A stretch of 13,014 nt of DNA from Globisporangium splendens (taxonomy: Eukaryota > Oomycota > Peronosporomycetes > Pythiales > Pythiaceae). The notes beneath the pieces were generated by a model. The model did no database searches, had not been told where the DNA came from, and saw nothing but the letters and a program-made list of their open reading frames with translations. Positions 1 through 7,567 of this stretch are shown piece by piece. The position numbers and the translations under genes were made by a program. The first letter of the stretch is position 1. Each line of letters opens with the position of its first letter. The DNA lies in contig VFIW01000079.1 in the NCBI GenBank assembly GCA_006386115.1, forward strand, positions 207,706-220,719, given 5' to 3'.

Positions 1-640
1 GCAGGACGTCGAAGGATTGGTCCTTCACTGCCTCCAACGCTTGAAGACGAGAATGGTACTCGCCACGGAGTACCTCGAGAGCCGAACCTGCCTCTTCCGC
101 AGAGCGCAAGAGGCGATCGTGAGCCAACTCACGGGACTTCTCGTTCTTCCGGAGTCGAACAAGTTCGTCCTGAACCTGTTGGAACCGTTCCTCGAAACGG
201 GACTCCAAAGCTGAACACTGGGCAGAACCTTCTGTCAGGACGTCGATCTTCGACTCATGATCGGCGACAAGGTTCTCGAGACTCTCGCAGCGTTCCTCAA
301 GCGTCGAACAACGCTGCTGCAGCGCCTCGATTTGCCCACGATGAGCACTCTTCCACTTCCAGAGCCGCTCAATCGTTTTCTCGTTCAGCCCCACCCCCGT
401 TGTTAGACTCTCAGGGAGAGCATCGCTGGGTGGTTGAGTCGATTGTTGATCATGAAGATCGACCGACTCATCGTCGAGGAAAGAAGCAGTTGAACCATCA
501 GCGCTTCTACAGAGTTCGGTGGCGTGGATATCCACCGAGCTCGGACACGTGGGAGCCTCGTCAGACATTGTGAGGATGTTCCCGACGTGTGGTCCCGCAG
601 CTACGAGCACTGCTTGTCGCGTCGCCAGGGGAAGAACACT
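1..640 (+). pseudogene. Ty3/gypsy pol C-terminus with chromodomain (partial, decayed)
   Basis: Frame 1 on the + strand is open from base 1 to a TGA at 571-573 (190 codons), without needing a start because it is the tail of a longer pol. Codons from 421 to 570 form a chromodomain: HRWVVESIVDHED, then YRVRWRGYPPSSDTWEP, carrying the conserved aromatic cage and the WEP motif. Chromodomains at the end of integrase are typical of the chromovirus branch of Ty3/gypsy elements, where they bind modified histones and steer integration. The preceding PPPLLDSQGE matches the usual Pro-rich linker between integrase and chromodomain. After the TGA the expected tail EDVPDV continues in the +1 frame (572-589), and a further shift gives a Tyr-Glu motif, so the end is frameshifted. 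The linker at 1-414 is low-complexity (R, S, P) and lies opposite the - strand coiled coil. Integrase and reverse transcriptase would be left of the window. Confidence 0.65.
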
Positions 641-967
641 ACGGACGACCAGACCGCTACGATTCGCTCTGTCGTCAGCGGGAGTTCTTCTTTGGGCACG
701 AGCGTTGCCACGACGAAGAAGACGCTCCATCTTGTTCTCATTCTCAAGACGAACAAATGTTCGCCATGAGTCTCTCTGGGCTGCGATGTGTTGGTTCGGA
801 TCATCGCGATCGTTGATCCGATGCCAACTGAAGAACCGCTCCTTGTAGAACTCGAGCTCCCCCTTCTTCTTCAGAATGGGAGAGATGTCGAAGAGTTCTG
901 GAGCTGTCCGCTGTCGCTTGGACGACGGATGTTCTTCACGGCTCACTTGGTCACTTGGTCGCTTCAT
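1..967 (-). CDS. Antisense coiled-coil protein opposite a gypsy pol end (partial, runs off left edge)
   Basis: Read on the - strand from ATG at 967-965, this frame is open for 322 codons without a stop and leaves the window at base 1. An in-frame TAA lies upstream near 1100, so 967 is the first ATG after it. The N-terminus is basic (MKRPS; SSKRQRT near residue 20), resembling a nuclear signal. A charged helical stretch follows (ERFFSWHRINDRDDPNQHI, about residues 45-63; then RLENENKMERLLRRG). The middle, about residues 134-200, is acidic and Ser/Thr-rich. From about residue 210 to the edge it is a strong coiled coil with leucine heptads (IEALQQRC, LEERCESLENL, ALESRFEERF). Third codon positions in the coiled coil rarely hold A, as expected of coding sequence. 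I do not recognise the family; a Gag-like or element-encoded accessory protein is possible. Bases 1-570 are also an open + strand frame with a chromodomain, which makes this locus odd. Confidence 0.6.
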   Translation of the reverse strand, partial: MKRPSDQVSREEHPSSKRQRTAPELFDISPILKKKGELEFYKERFFSWHRINDRDDPNQHIAAQRDSWRTFVRLENENKMERLLRRGNARAQRRTPADDRANRSGLVVRSVLPLATRQAVLVAAGPHVGNILTMSDEAPTCPSSVDIHATELCRSADGSTASFLDDESVDLHDQQSTQPPSDALPESLTTGVGLNEKTIERLWKWKSAHRGQIEALQQRCSTLEERCESLENLVADHESKIDVLTEGSAQCSALESRFEERFQQVQDELVRLRKNEKSRELAHDRLLRSAEEAGSALEVLRGEYHSRLQALEAVKDQSFDVL

Positions 968-970
968 TGC

Positions 971-986
971 CAATTGGAAAGTGAAC
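971..986 (-). promoter_or_regulatory. Possible oomycete initiator/FPR core promoter for the antisense ORF
   Basis: On the - strand the sequence GTTCACTTTCCAATTG matches the oomycete core promoter consensus GCTCATTYYNCAWTTT at 13 of 16 positions. It ends 3 bases before the ATG at 967, which would leave a very short leader of about 16 bases. A TATA-like CTATAAGG lies about 100 bases further upstream (1066-1073). The motif match is seen; its function here is inferred. Confidence 0.35.
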
Positions 987-1030
987 TGCTCCGAAAGGTC
1001 TGCAAAAGTACGCAAGGTACTTGTGACTTT

Positions 1031-1047
1031 AAGGAGGGGATAGGAGG
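1031..1047 (+). other. Candidate polypurine tract before a gypsy 3' LTR
   Basis: AAGGAGGGGATAGGAGG is a purine run with a single T, about 460 bases after the chromodomain and on the same strand. In LTR retrotransposons such a tract primes plus-strand DNA and abuts the 3' LTR. The following TAATGGGCC could be the start of a decayed LTR. No second LTR copy is in the window to prove it. Confidence 0.3.
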
Positions 1048-1249
1048 TAATGGGCCACAAACCAGCCTTATAGAAGGTGGATCTGTCCCCAGATTCTTAG
1101 TGTGTCAAACACCAAAACAGCAGTGCATTGTGGAGGAAACAAATAACAAAGGGGATTAAGGTTAATACAGTCCCCAAATGCACGTGGGACGTCATTCGAG
1201 GACCGGCACGGCGGTGTTCTCTGTGCTGATAAGGGCAGAAGGTTGTTAT

Positions 1250-1308
1250 CATGTTACTAATCAGTACAGAGTAATGACATCCATGTACTAATCAAGTACT
1301 GAGTGATG
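1250..1308 (+). repeat. Imperfect 27-base tandem repeat, period 32
   Basis: CATGTTACTAATCAGTACAG and its continuation (1250-1276) recur as CATGTACTAATCAAGTACTG and its continuation (1282-1308), differing by offsetting one-base gaps and two substitutions. Such short tandem motifs are common in LTR U3 regions, but no function is shown here. Confidence 0.6.
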
Positions 1309-1504
1309 GTTCCTACTTGGGAAACTGGACTGGCGACGAGACCGACGTGTCTCTGCCGCCTGAAGTGAGTGGCGTGAGCCAATCACTTTGCAGGGATTTT
1401 ATACAAGACTTGAAGTTCAAGCTTCTAGAAGATCCCGTAGGTTCAACCTCAGTGTACCCAAGGTTTTTTATATATCAGATTCATAGGTTTTATTGTGTAT
1501 GTTT

Positions 1505-1524
1505 AGGTTTTAGTTATAAAACCT
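1505..1524 (+). repeat. Perfect 8-base-arm hairpin
   Basis: AGGTTTTA (1505-1512) and TAAAACCT (1517-1524) are exact reverse complements separated by GTTA. It lies in AT-rich sequence and could be part of an LTR or 3' end signal; this is a guess. Confidence 0.55.
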
Positions 1525-1952
1525 GTAGGAGCCCTTGGGGTTCATTAGCAAGTAGCGACAGGAACCATAACCATTTTTAATTCAGTTGCAAATTTTCCTC
1601 CAAATACTCGAGTCTTCTCCCTCCCTCCAAGTCGGGAGATCGCTTCCTCAGGCACAAGCGTGTGTGCCGTGTTTGAGGGACTGTTGTGAACAGCGCCCAC
1701 TTACAACATCACGCAGAGGCCCTTGAACTCGGCCCTGGAGCTGATATTGTTCTTCGTAGGGGGCTTCATCTTGTTGTTGTTGATGTGCAGGAGGAGGCGA
1801 AATGCGAAATGAGCACGATGAGCGGCGCGCGCAAACCAACACACCCGAGCCAGTACTTGTGAAGTGCAAGGCATTGGTCCACGCGAATGCTGAGGGAGTG
1901 ATAACCTATATTGGCAACCAGCAAATGAAAGGATCGTGTATTCAATGGAGTT

Positions 1953-1964
1953 AAAATGCAAGTG
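1953..1964 (+). repeat. 12-base direct repeat, left of the Crypton
   Basis: AAAATGCAAGTG occurs here and again at 4284-4295, on either side of the Crypton coding frame. An 11-base relative (ATGCAAGTGAT) also sits at 4083-4093, just before the Crypton start codon. Confidence 0.6.
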
Positions 1965-2040
1965 CTGCATACATGTGTTGCTCGTGTGAGAGCGTGGTCA
2001 AATGGTGGGTATTACGAGTCTGACTGCTGACTGAACATAA

Positions 2041-4059
2041 CTACTTCAAGAATGTCTTGCGTGAAGCCGAGAGCAGGATCCAAAATCTTGTGTGCAGCGA
2101 GGATTTGCGGTGGTGTGCAATTTTATTGTTGAGTGCGCCAGAGCGATGGAGAACGCATAGGTGCTTGAGCACGGCATTGCTCCCCTTCGACGATATTCCC
2201 CTAGCACGGAGAAATTCGAGCACGCTGCTTTCTGCTTTCGATCCCAGCTCCAGCACCAAATCTCGGTAATTCTGCGCTTGGCTATCAAGAGCAAAACCGT
2301 TTTCGAGGAAGAGCTTCATGAATGCAACCAGCAACTTCGAATCCGACTTCTTCTGCTTATCGCCCTGCGCACTCCACATCCGTGGCTCATGTGCGTACCA
2401 CGAGAATCAAGTAGTCTTCAGGTGAGTTACTGCTTGATGCGTCTTTCTTTTTTTTGGTTCGCTAGCAACGGGAACTTCTTCTTGCTGACGCTTCTCTTTT
2501 CTCGGTGACTGTGTCCCATTTAGCTTAGCTTCTAATGCGTCCATGCGTGCATCTTGGCGCTTGACATTCTGGATAAAGTGATCAATGACAGACGCTTGGT
2601 GACGAATGATAGAGGATTCCTCTGTAATCTTGAGTCCTTGTTTGCTTGACTTGCGTGGCTTGGCTTCTTCTTCTGTACAGGAACTCGGGATGGCGACAAG
2701 ATGCGTAGACCACGACAGCAAGTCGGCAACCGTGCAGTCCGACTCCAACACACAAGTCTCCAGGCGCTTGATCGCTGACCCTTCAGGGTTGATCTCCTTC
2801 AGCAGCGGATAGTGGCGGATAAGGTAAGCAGTGAGAACGTCGAGCACGCGCTGGTTCACGTTGAATCTTGTCGTGCTGAGTCCCTTGCACGTTGTGTACA
2901 GCCGGTCCTGCACACTCTTGATCTGATCTTGTGTCTGTGTGTCGAACCGCGTCAAGTCCAACAATGAAATCGAGTCGTCAACATGTCATCCGCTCAAGAC
3001 TTTCGATACCTTGTGATCCTCTTTGGTAGTATTGAATACGTAGCTGAACCCCTTGTTTGTCGTGCTCATGTTCCAGGCTCCACGGTCGAAGATCCAGCGT
3101 GCCGTGAGGTCAGCAGATCCGTTCGCGTGCTGGGCGCCGCCTCGACGGAATGAATGCGACGTCAGTTGCTCGAGAACACCGGCAGACTTCGCAATTCGAT
3201 CAAGCAGCCGGTTCACGTGACTGTGGATTGTCGGCGCGATGTCGGCAGCATCGGTATTCGGGGGTTGGAGCTCGATGTAGGCGTCTCCGTTGTCGAGGAT
3301 CTACAGCAGTGGTGTCGTTGGCCCGAGCGAAAGAGCGGCTTGAGCCGGCTGCTCAGGCAGATTGTCGAGGAGGTCTGAGCATGGAGCAACCTGTGTCATA
3401 AGCGCCAACGCGATCGCGAGCAATGGACACGTGACGAAGTCGTCGCAGGGGTGGATCGACAATCCTTGCTCCTCGCTCGTCTTCATGCGAATGAACCGCA
3501 AAAAGAACACATTTCCTGCATCGATTGACACGTTCTGTTTGCGCACGAGCGTTAAATCAGACGCACGCCCAAAGAGATACCATAGGAGACACAGCAAAGC
3601 TGCATCTTGGTAGTCACTAGACGGACACGCATTGCTATACAAAAAACACATCATTTTGCTCAAATCCATCTTCGTACATGCAGTGGCTTTCTTAACAAAT
3701 CCGCCGCCCTCTCTTTTTACACAGAAATTCTCTAGCGTCCTTCCTATCTTTAGCAATCGAGTTTCCAACGATGCTCGATGCTGAGGAAATTGCTCGAGCA
3801 GCCAGATCTTCACCTGTTTGTAGTACTGCATAGCAGAATGGCGGGCAAGCGGTTTGCCATTTTTTCCTTCGTTAAATGCAAGATACATACCAAACTTATC
3901 CATTACGGACACAAACGCTTGGCCTTTCGCATCGCGCTCGATGCAGATCTTCACATACTCTAAACTTACCTCCTCGGCATCGAGGAACCTCCCGAAAGCT
4001 TTGACGGCAGTTGCCTTTGCGCGCTTGGTGTTGCCAGGCTGAAGCTCGTCCAAACCCAT
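2041..4059 (-). pseudogene. Crypton-type tyrosine recombinase, three in-frame stops
   Basis: Start ATG 4059-4057 has a good context (ACCATGG). From there one frame of 673 codons runs to TAG at 2043-2041 with no frameshift, but is cut by TAG 3303-3301 (codon 253), TGA 2988-2986 (358) and TGA 2409-2407 (551). The tyrosine recombinase residues are present: Arg165 in YLFGRASDL, probable Lys193 in IRMKTSEEQG, His302 and Arg305 in TSHSFRRGG, Trp329 in RGAWNM, and the Tyr340 nucleophile in FSYVF. The first stop separates Arg165 from the HxxR box, so the enzyme should be dead. Codons 359-550 are helical, with a likely coiled coil (near RMDALEAKLNG) and a nuclear-signal-like PKKRK. Codons 552-672 contain WYAHEPRMW and KSDSKLLVAFMKLFL, perhaps the DNA-binding tail. 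Both TGA codons fall where related elements probably have Trp (KVLSG-stop, KTT-stop-FSWY). The family call is confident; the subfamily is not assigned. Confidence 0.85.
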
Positions 4060-4198
4060 GGTCGCTGCGACGGAGTGCAAATATGCAAGTGATACGTTGT
4101 TCTCTTTGTTTTAGAATGGCCATACACATATTTTTGGTCTGCCTCCGACCAAATGCGTCGGAGGGGCAGGTGCACCGTACTTACCTAAACCTACAATA

Positions 4199-4269
4199 TA
4201 TGATTGGTCGAAATTATTCGATTCTGCCATGTTATTGGCTATATAAATCGTACGCGATTGTTATTGGCT
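4199..4269 (-). promoter_or_regulatory. CCAAT and TATA cluster upstream of the Crypton gene
   Basis: Reading the - strand towards the recombinase ATG there are two copies of AGCCAATAACA (4269-4259 and 4240-4230), a TATA-like TTTATATAG between them (4247-4239), and a third CCAAT in GACCAATCATA (4209-4199). The cluster begins about 140 bases before the start codon. It has the make-up of a eukaryotic pol II promoter, but no experiment or consensus match confirms it. Confidence 0.35.
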
Positions 4270-4283
4270 GTAGGCGTCGATAC

Positions 4284-4295
4284 AAAATGCAAGTG
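4284..4295 (+). repeat. 12-base direct repeat, right of the Crypton
   Basis: This is the second exact copy of AAAATGCAAGTG (first at 1953-1964). It is a candidate recombination or target-site repeat of the Crypton. Confidence 0.6.
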
Positions 4296-4299
4296 ATGT

Positions 4300-4663
4300 C
4301 GGAGATACGATGATATTCATCCATAAACTGAATTGTTGTGCGAAATTATTCTTGAGAATGTATCTGACATTTGATACAACCTACAAAATCGAGTGATGGT
4401 AACCTGAGGTACTGGGGTGAGGGGGCGCTCTGATCATGTCCCCACAGTAGCTGCTTGCACCATTTGACAAAAATGGCCAGTTTGGATTGTGTTGTGACGA
4501 GAGTTACAGAACTTCCAACTGGCTCCCTCTTTGACAGCAAGTTGACAAGTCGCCAAAGTGCTGTTTGCCAAACACCACTTCCGCACTCAAGCATCGAAAC
4601 CAGCAAAGTTATCACACTGCTTGCTGCAAACACTGTATGCTGGTTCCGGTGCTTGGGTCGTGA
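4300..4663. other. Stretch without a supported gene, between Crypton and first LINE
   Basis: Short frames exist on both strands (for example about 110 codons on the - strand, 4346-4681), but none shows a motif. The + strand part from about 4455 may be a decayed upstream portion of the LINE that follows, because no target-site duplication marks a clean 5' end for that element. Confidence 0.35.
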
Positions 4664-6814
4664 CAGCCACACACACTGCAATTCAAGTGTGGTTCTATCA
4701 TTTTTGTTCGACAGGAGAGACCGTCACACCAGCTTCGTGATAACATGTGGACAACTGGCGCAGCATTATGTGCATCGCTCCATTCTCGACCCTATGAGCC
4801 CAGAGAACGTGATAATGTACGTTGGTGTTACGAGCACTTCAAGTCGACAATTGTGCAGACTCAATGAGACGGCGATGTGTTCCAGATCGACCTCAGCTCT
4901 AAAATGTCTGACAGGCTTCCAGGTATCATCGCTGAAGGACGAAAGCTACGTGGGACATTCTGTGCAGAATGGCTGTCATACATGACCTCGACTGCAGATG
5001 GGTGGCTTCTTGATTCCAACGGCTCCCCTTACAAGCTTGCTCACACATCATTATCAGTTGGAACAGCACAACTGGGCGACATACTTCGATGGGAGTGGAT
5101 AAGACCAGGAGTGCTTAACTTCATCCCAACATGTGGAATCTCCGGATTCTCCCGGCCGTCTATTCGAGCGCTCGAGCGGTTATGTGCTACGTTGGTATCC
5201 AACTTCCCACAGCTTCTGTATCGACCACAGCAAACAAATGTGCTTCGGCTGTACAACGGGCAACGTCATTACAACCACGAATGGCATCTGCACACCAGTG
5301 AAGCAACTCTGACCCACGTCGACACGACCCTAGTCAAAGCTACGCATACACTTCACTCCGCAATGGACTGTGACATCACGGCAACAAGAGACTTGAACGG
5401 GCAGAAGGTGTCGTTCCATGCACATCCACGTTTCACAAGAATCGTGCAACTATGGGGTGGCAACGGACGATACAATACGACCAGATCTTTCTATCGGCAA
5501 CAAGTTGCAGCAACGAGGACACAAATTGGCAAAGATACTCGAGATGCAGCAGTCAACAAAGCTGTCCACACAGCAGGGTCTCTGTGGTCAGGGCTGCAAT
5601 TAATCCAGTGGAGCGAATTACACAACATCCCAGGGATTACTGTTTATACAGCCCAGACTCTTCTCCGGCTGAAAGCCAACCGACTCTCCATGTGGAACTA
5701 TGAGAAAGCTGATCTATCCTGCTCGAATCCCGAATGTTCCCAAGTTGTCCAATCTTCTGTTCAACATCTATTCTGGGAGTGTCCGAAAGCCAAACTGGTG
5801 TGGAACTACTTTTATGCGCTATGGGCGAAGATCGGAATCACTCCTGGTCACGACCCCGCAATCTGGATCTTCAGTCTGGATCTACCAGATACTCCAAGGC
5901 ATGCATGGACCACGATCAAGAGACACATTATCGGACACAAGTTCTCCAATGAACATCTCCAAGATCATCATCTCTATCCCGTCGCACACATGCTGTGGCG
6001 ATATATGAGCGCGTCGCTCATACAGACCATTTGGTGTGCGCATCTGCGACGCATGGGTTCGGATCCAATCGAATCGACTGCTGAGATGGCGACCATGATG
6101 ACCAGATTAGAGGCAGGAATGCGAAACCTCACACGACTCGCTGAAGCACAAGCTGGAGACTCGGACGGTCACACGTCTGCAGCAGTTCTCAAGGCATATG
6201 TCGACTGCTTTCTCAGCCAAACCGACGCCATCCCCTTGACTCCAAGTGATACTCGCGGCGTTTACCTGTTGTTTTTCGATGGTGGATCACGCGGCAATCC
6301 AGGACCAGGAGGGACTGGATCCATTATCGTGCGTGTCCATAAGGACTCGCACACAGCCAGTTTAATTTGGGCCGCGAGCATGGCGTATAGCAGGAAGGAC
6401 ACGACCAACAACTTTGCCGAGTACTGGGGTCTCATACATGGACTCCGAGAAGCCCAACGCAGTCACTTCGAACCGTTGTACGTGATTGGAGACAGTGCAC
6501 TGATTATCTCCCAACAGAGAATGCATCGGTCCCCTCGACAGCACCGATTGGCACGTTTATACCAGACAAGTCGACGACTCGCGGATTGCATCGACATCCG
6601 AGGATGGTACCATCACTACCGTGCCTTCAACAAGATGGCGGACTCAGCCGCCAACCTAGCCATGGACACCAGAACCTCAACGCAGGTTCACTTCCCAACT
6701 CAAGAGCTGCTTTCAACAATCTCACCCAGGATCTTGACAACGACGTCATGCATTGGCTTGTGCGAAGTTCGGAAGACCCAAGGTCATTGGACAACACAAG
6801 GCAGCCTCACATAG
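4664..6814 (+). pseudogene. Non-LTR retrotransposon ORF2 fragment: zinc knuckle and RNase H (first copy)
   Basis: The frame is open from 4664, broken by TGA at 4865-4867, then open to TAG at 6812-6814. The long part, counted from 4877, is about 645 codons; its first ATG is 4904. There is no reverse transcriptase, so this is the 3' half of an element. At about residues 282-302 a C-x4-C...H-x4-C knuckle (CSNPEC, HLFWEC) matches the zinc-binding segment found after the reverse transcriptase in L1-like elements. The C-terminus is an RNase H domain: Asp468 in FFDGGSRGNPGPGG, Glu515 in NNFAEYWG, Asp539 in VIGDS, Asp589 in NKMADSAANLA, so all four catalytic acids are present. RNase H of this RGNPGPGG type removes RNA from RNA:DNA hybrids and occurs in some plant and oomycete non-LTR elements. 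The in-frame TGA and missing 5' part make it a dead copy. It is clearly related to, but quite diverged from, the ORF at 7568. Confidence 0.85.
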
Positions 6815-7004
6815 GACCAAGAGAACATGCCATCCTGGTCAAAGATTATTTAGCATTCAGAAGTGATCTATTGCAATCCGCGCTATAGACACATTTACAC
6901 TCCTAGATGAAATTCATAATGAAGATTAGGTAGGAGAATGGATATTGTAGGTCACGACGATGAACCTAAATATACCTCACCTTATAAAGACATGAGTGGC
7001 CGTG
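6815..7004 (+). other. 3' flank of the first LINE
   Basis: This AT-richer stretch follows the LINE stop codon and should contain its 3' untranslated region. No poly(A), no (TC)n tail like that of the second copy, and no repeat matching the 5' side were found, so the element end is undefined. CTTATAAAG near 6980 is TATA-like. Confidence 0.3.
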
Positions 7005-7049
7005 ATGAGCGAAAGCTCTGGAGACACCGTTTGGCAGTCTGATTACTTC

Positions 7050-7281
7050 GGTCAAGTCGGTTCGAAACTACTCTATTTGGCGGACGGAGTGGGTCCCAAG
7101 GTGTTGCATTCCGCAGACGAAGTCAGCAAACCAGCAACAAAATCAATCTGTGGTGCTAATCAATTGGTGGAACACGCTCGTGAAATTATGTGAGAATCTG
7201 GACCTGGGCCAAGTCGGCTCCAATGTGCTCCGTTCGTCCGACAGAGTAGGCTCCAAGTTGCTGGTTTTCGGACTTTTCGAT
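7050..7281 (+). repeat. Degenerate repeats of about 36 bases coding a 12-residue motif
   Basis: Two pairs of related units lie at 7050-7085 / 7086-7118 and at 7207-7242 / 7243-7281. Translated, they read GQVGSKLLYLAD, GVGPKVLHSAD, GQVGSNVLRSSD, RVGSKLLVFG. The shared pattern is VG-(S/P)-(K/N)-(L/V)-L, usually closed by (A/S)-(S)-D. The second pair is in a different frame from the first, so at least one indel separates them. Conservation is stronger in the protein than in the DNA, which suggests an old tandem repeat in a coding gene. Confidence 0.5.
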
Positions 7282-7529
7282 CGAGGACACAGTTGCCTTG
7301 GATCTGCCTCATTCGGTGATGGAATACTCGGTTCGCTCGCGAGAGGGACTCCTGAGTGTAGTGACGACAAAGACGAGAGTGATGATGCATTGTCGGTATG
7401 ACGGTTCCCGTTGCTGGCGCTGCGAGAAGATGCCGACACGTACTTGGAGCCACCGATGGACGCGGAAGCGCTTGCAAAGTGGAAGACTGCGACACAGAGT
7501 GATGAGCTGAAGGCGGTGAAGGCAGAAGT

Positions 7530-7546
7530 ACTGGTGCATTATCCTT
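7530..7546 (+). repeat. Target-site duplication, left copy (17 bases)
   Basis: ACTGGTGCATTATCCTT here is repeated exactly at 9887-9903. The flanking bases differ on both sides, so the duplication is 17 bases long. It brackets the second LINE and is typical of target-primed insertion. Confidence 0.85.
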
Positions 7547-7567
7547 CTGGCAATAAAGCGACAAGCG

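Larger units (their letters stand above)
1048..1950. other. Stretch without a convincing gene; possible gypsy LTR and flank
   Basis: No long frame here has domain or composition support. The part to about 1600 could be LTR sequence, since it follows the candidate polypurine tract. It holds a 27-base near-direct repeat (1250-1276 and 1282-1308), a palindrome CTTGAAGTTCAAG (1409-1421) followed by TTCTAGAA (1423-1430) that resembles a heat-shock element, a TATA-like TTTTTTATATATC near 1465-1477, and an 8-base-arm hairpin (1505-1524). From 1600 to 1950 the sequence turns GC-richer; - strand frames of 73-89 codons there show no recognisable motif and look incidental. Confidence 0.4.
1953..4295 (-). 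mobile_element. Candidate extent of the Crypton element
   Basis: Cryptons are DNA transposons moved by a tyrosine recombinase through a circular intermediate. They lack long terminal inverted repeats and are bounded only by short direct repeats. The limits given are the two copies of AAAATGCAAGTG, which enclose the recombinase frame with about 80 bases on one side and 225 bases of promoter-like sequence on the other. The boundaries are inferred and could be off. Confidence 0.4.
7005..7546 (+). pseudogene. Decayed coding region, left part, interrupted by the second LINE
   Basis: Protein-like sequence runs along the + strand but changes frame. From ATG 7005 one frame gives 62 codons ending at TGA 7191-7193. 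A second frame carries on through about 7006-7398 to a TGA, then 7402-7546 up to the LINE. The second frame's end is helical and rich in A, E, K and L (MDAEALAKWK, DELKAVKAEVL), unlike a random shadow. Across the LINE the same frame continues after the target duplication at 9904 (VVEKFTELVPSAIDAETF), though with a TAG at the join (9903-9905) and another at 9960-9962. A repeated VGSKLL-type motif lies at 7050-7281. I do not recognise the protein. It was already broken when the LINE landed, since the stop at the join is in the target sequence. Confidence 0.4.

Noticed and set aside
519..848. + strand frame of 109 codons rich in Arg, Ser and Leu
   Set aside because: It is out of frame with the chromodomain and opposite the long - strand ORF; no motif, typical shadow.
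788..1159. + strand frame of 123 codons
   Set aside because: It overlaps the start of the - strand ORF and its promoter, has no domain, and has a composition like random translation.
2041..4059. Introns as the explanation for the Crypton stop codons
   Set aside because: The frame and the conserved protein sequence continue directly across each stop, and no GT...AG pair that would remove only a few codons is apparent around them.
7050..7281. CRISPR-like array
   Set aside because: The units are degenerate, adjacent and protein-conserved, without unique spacers; the organism is eukaryotic.
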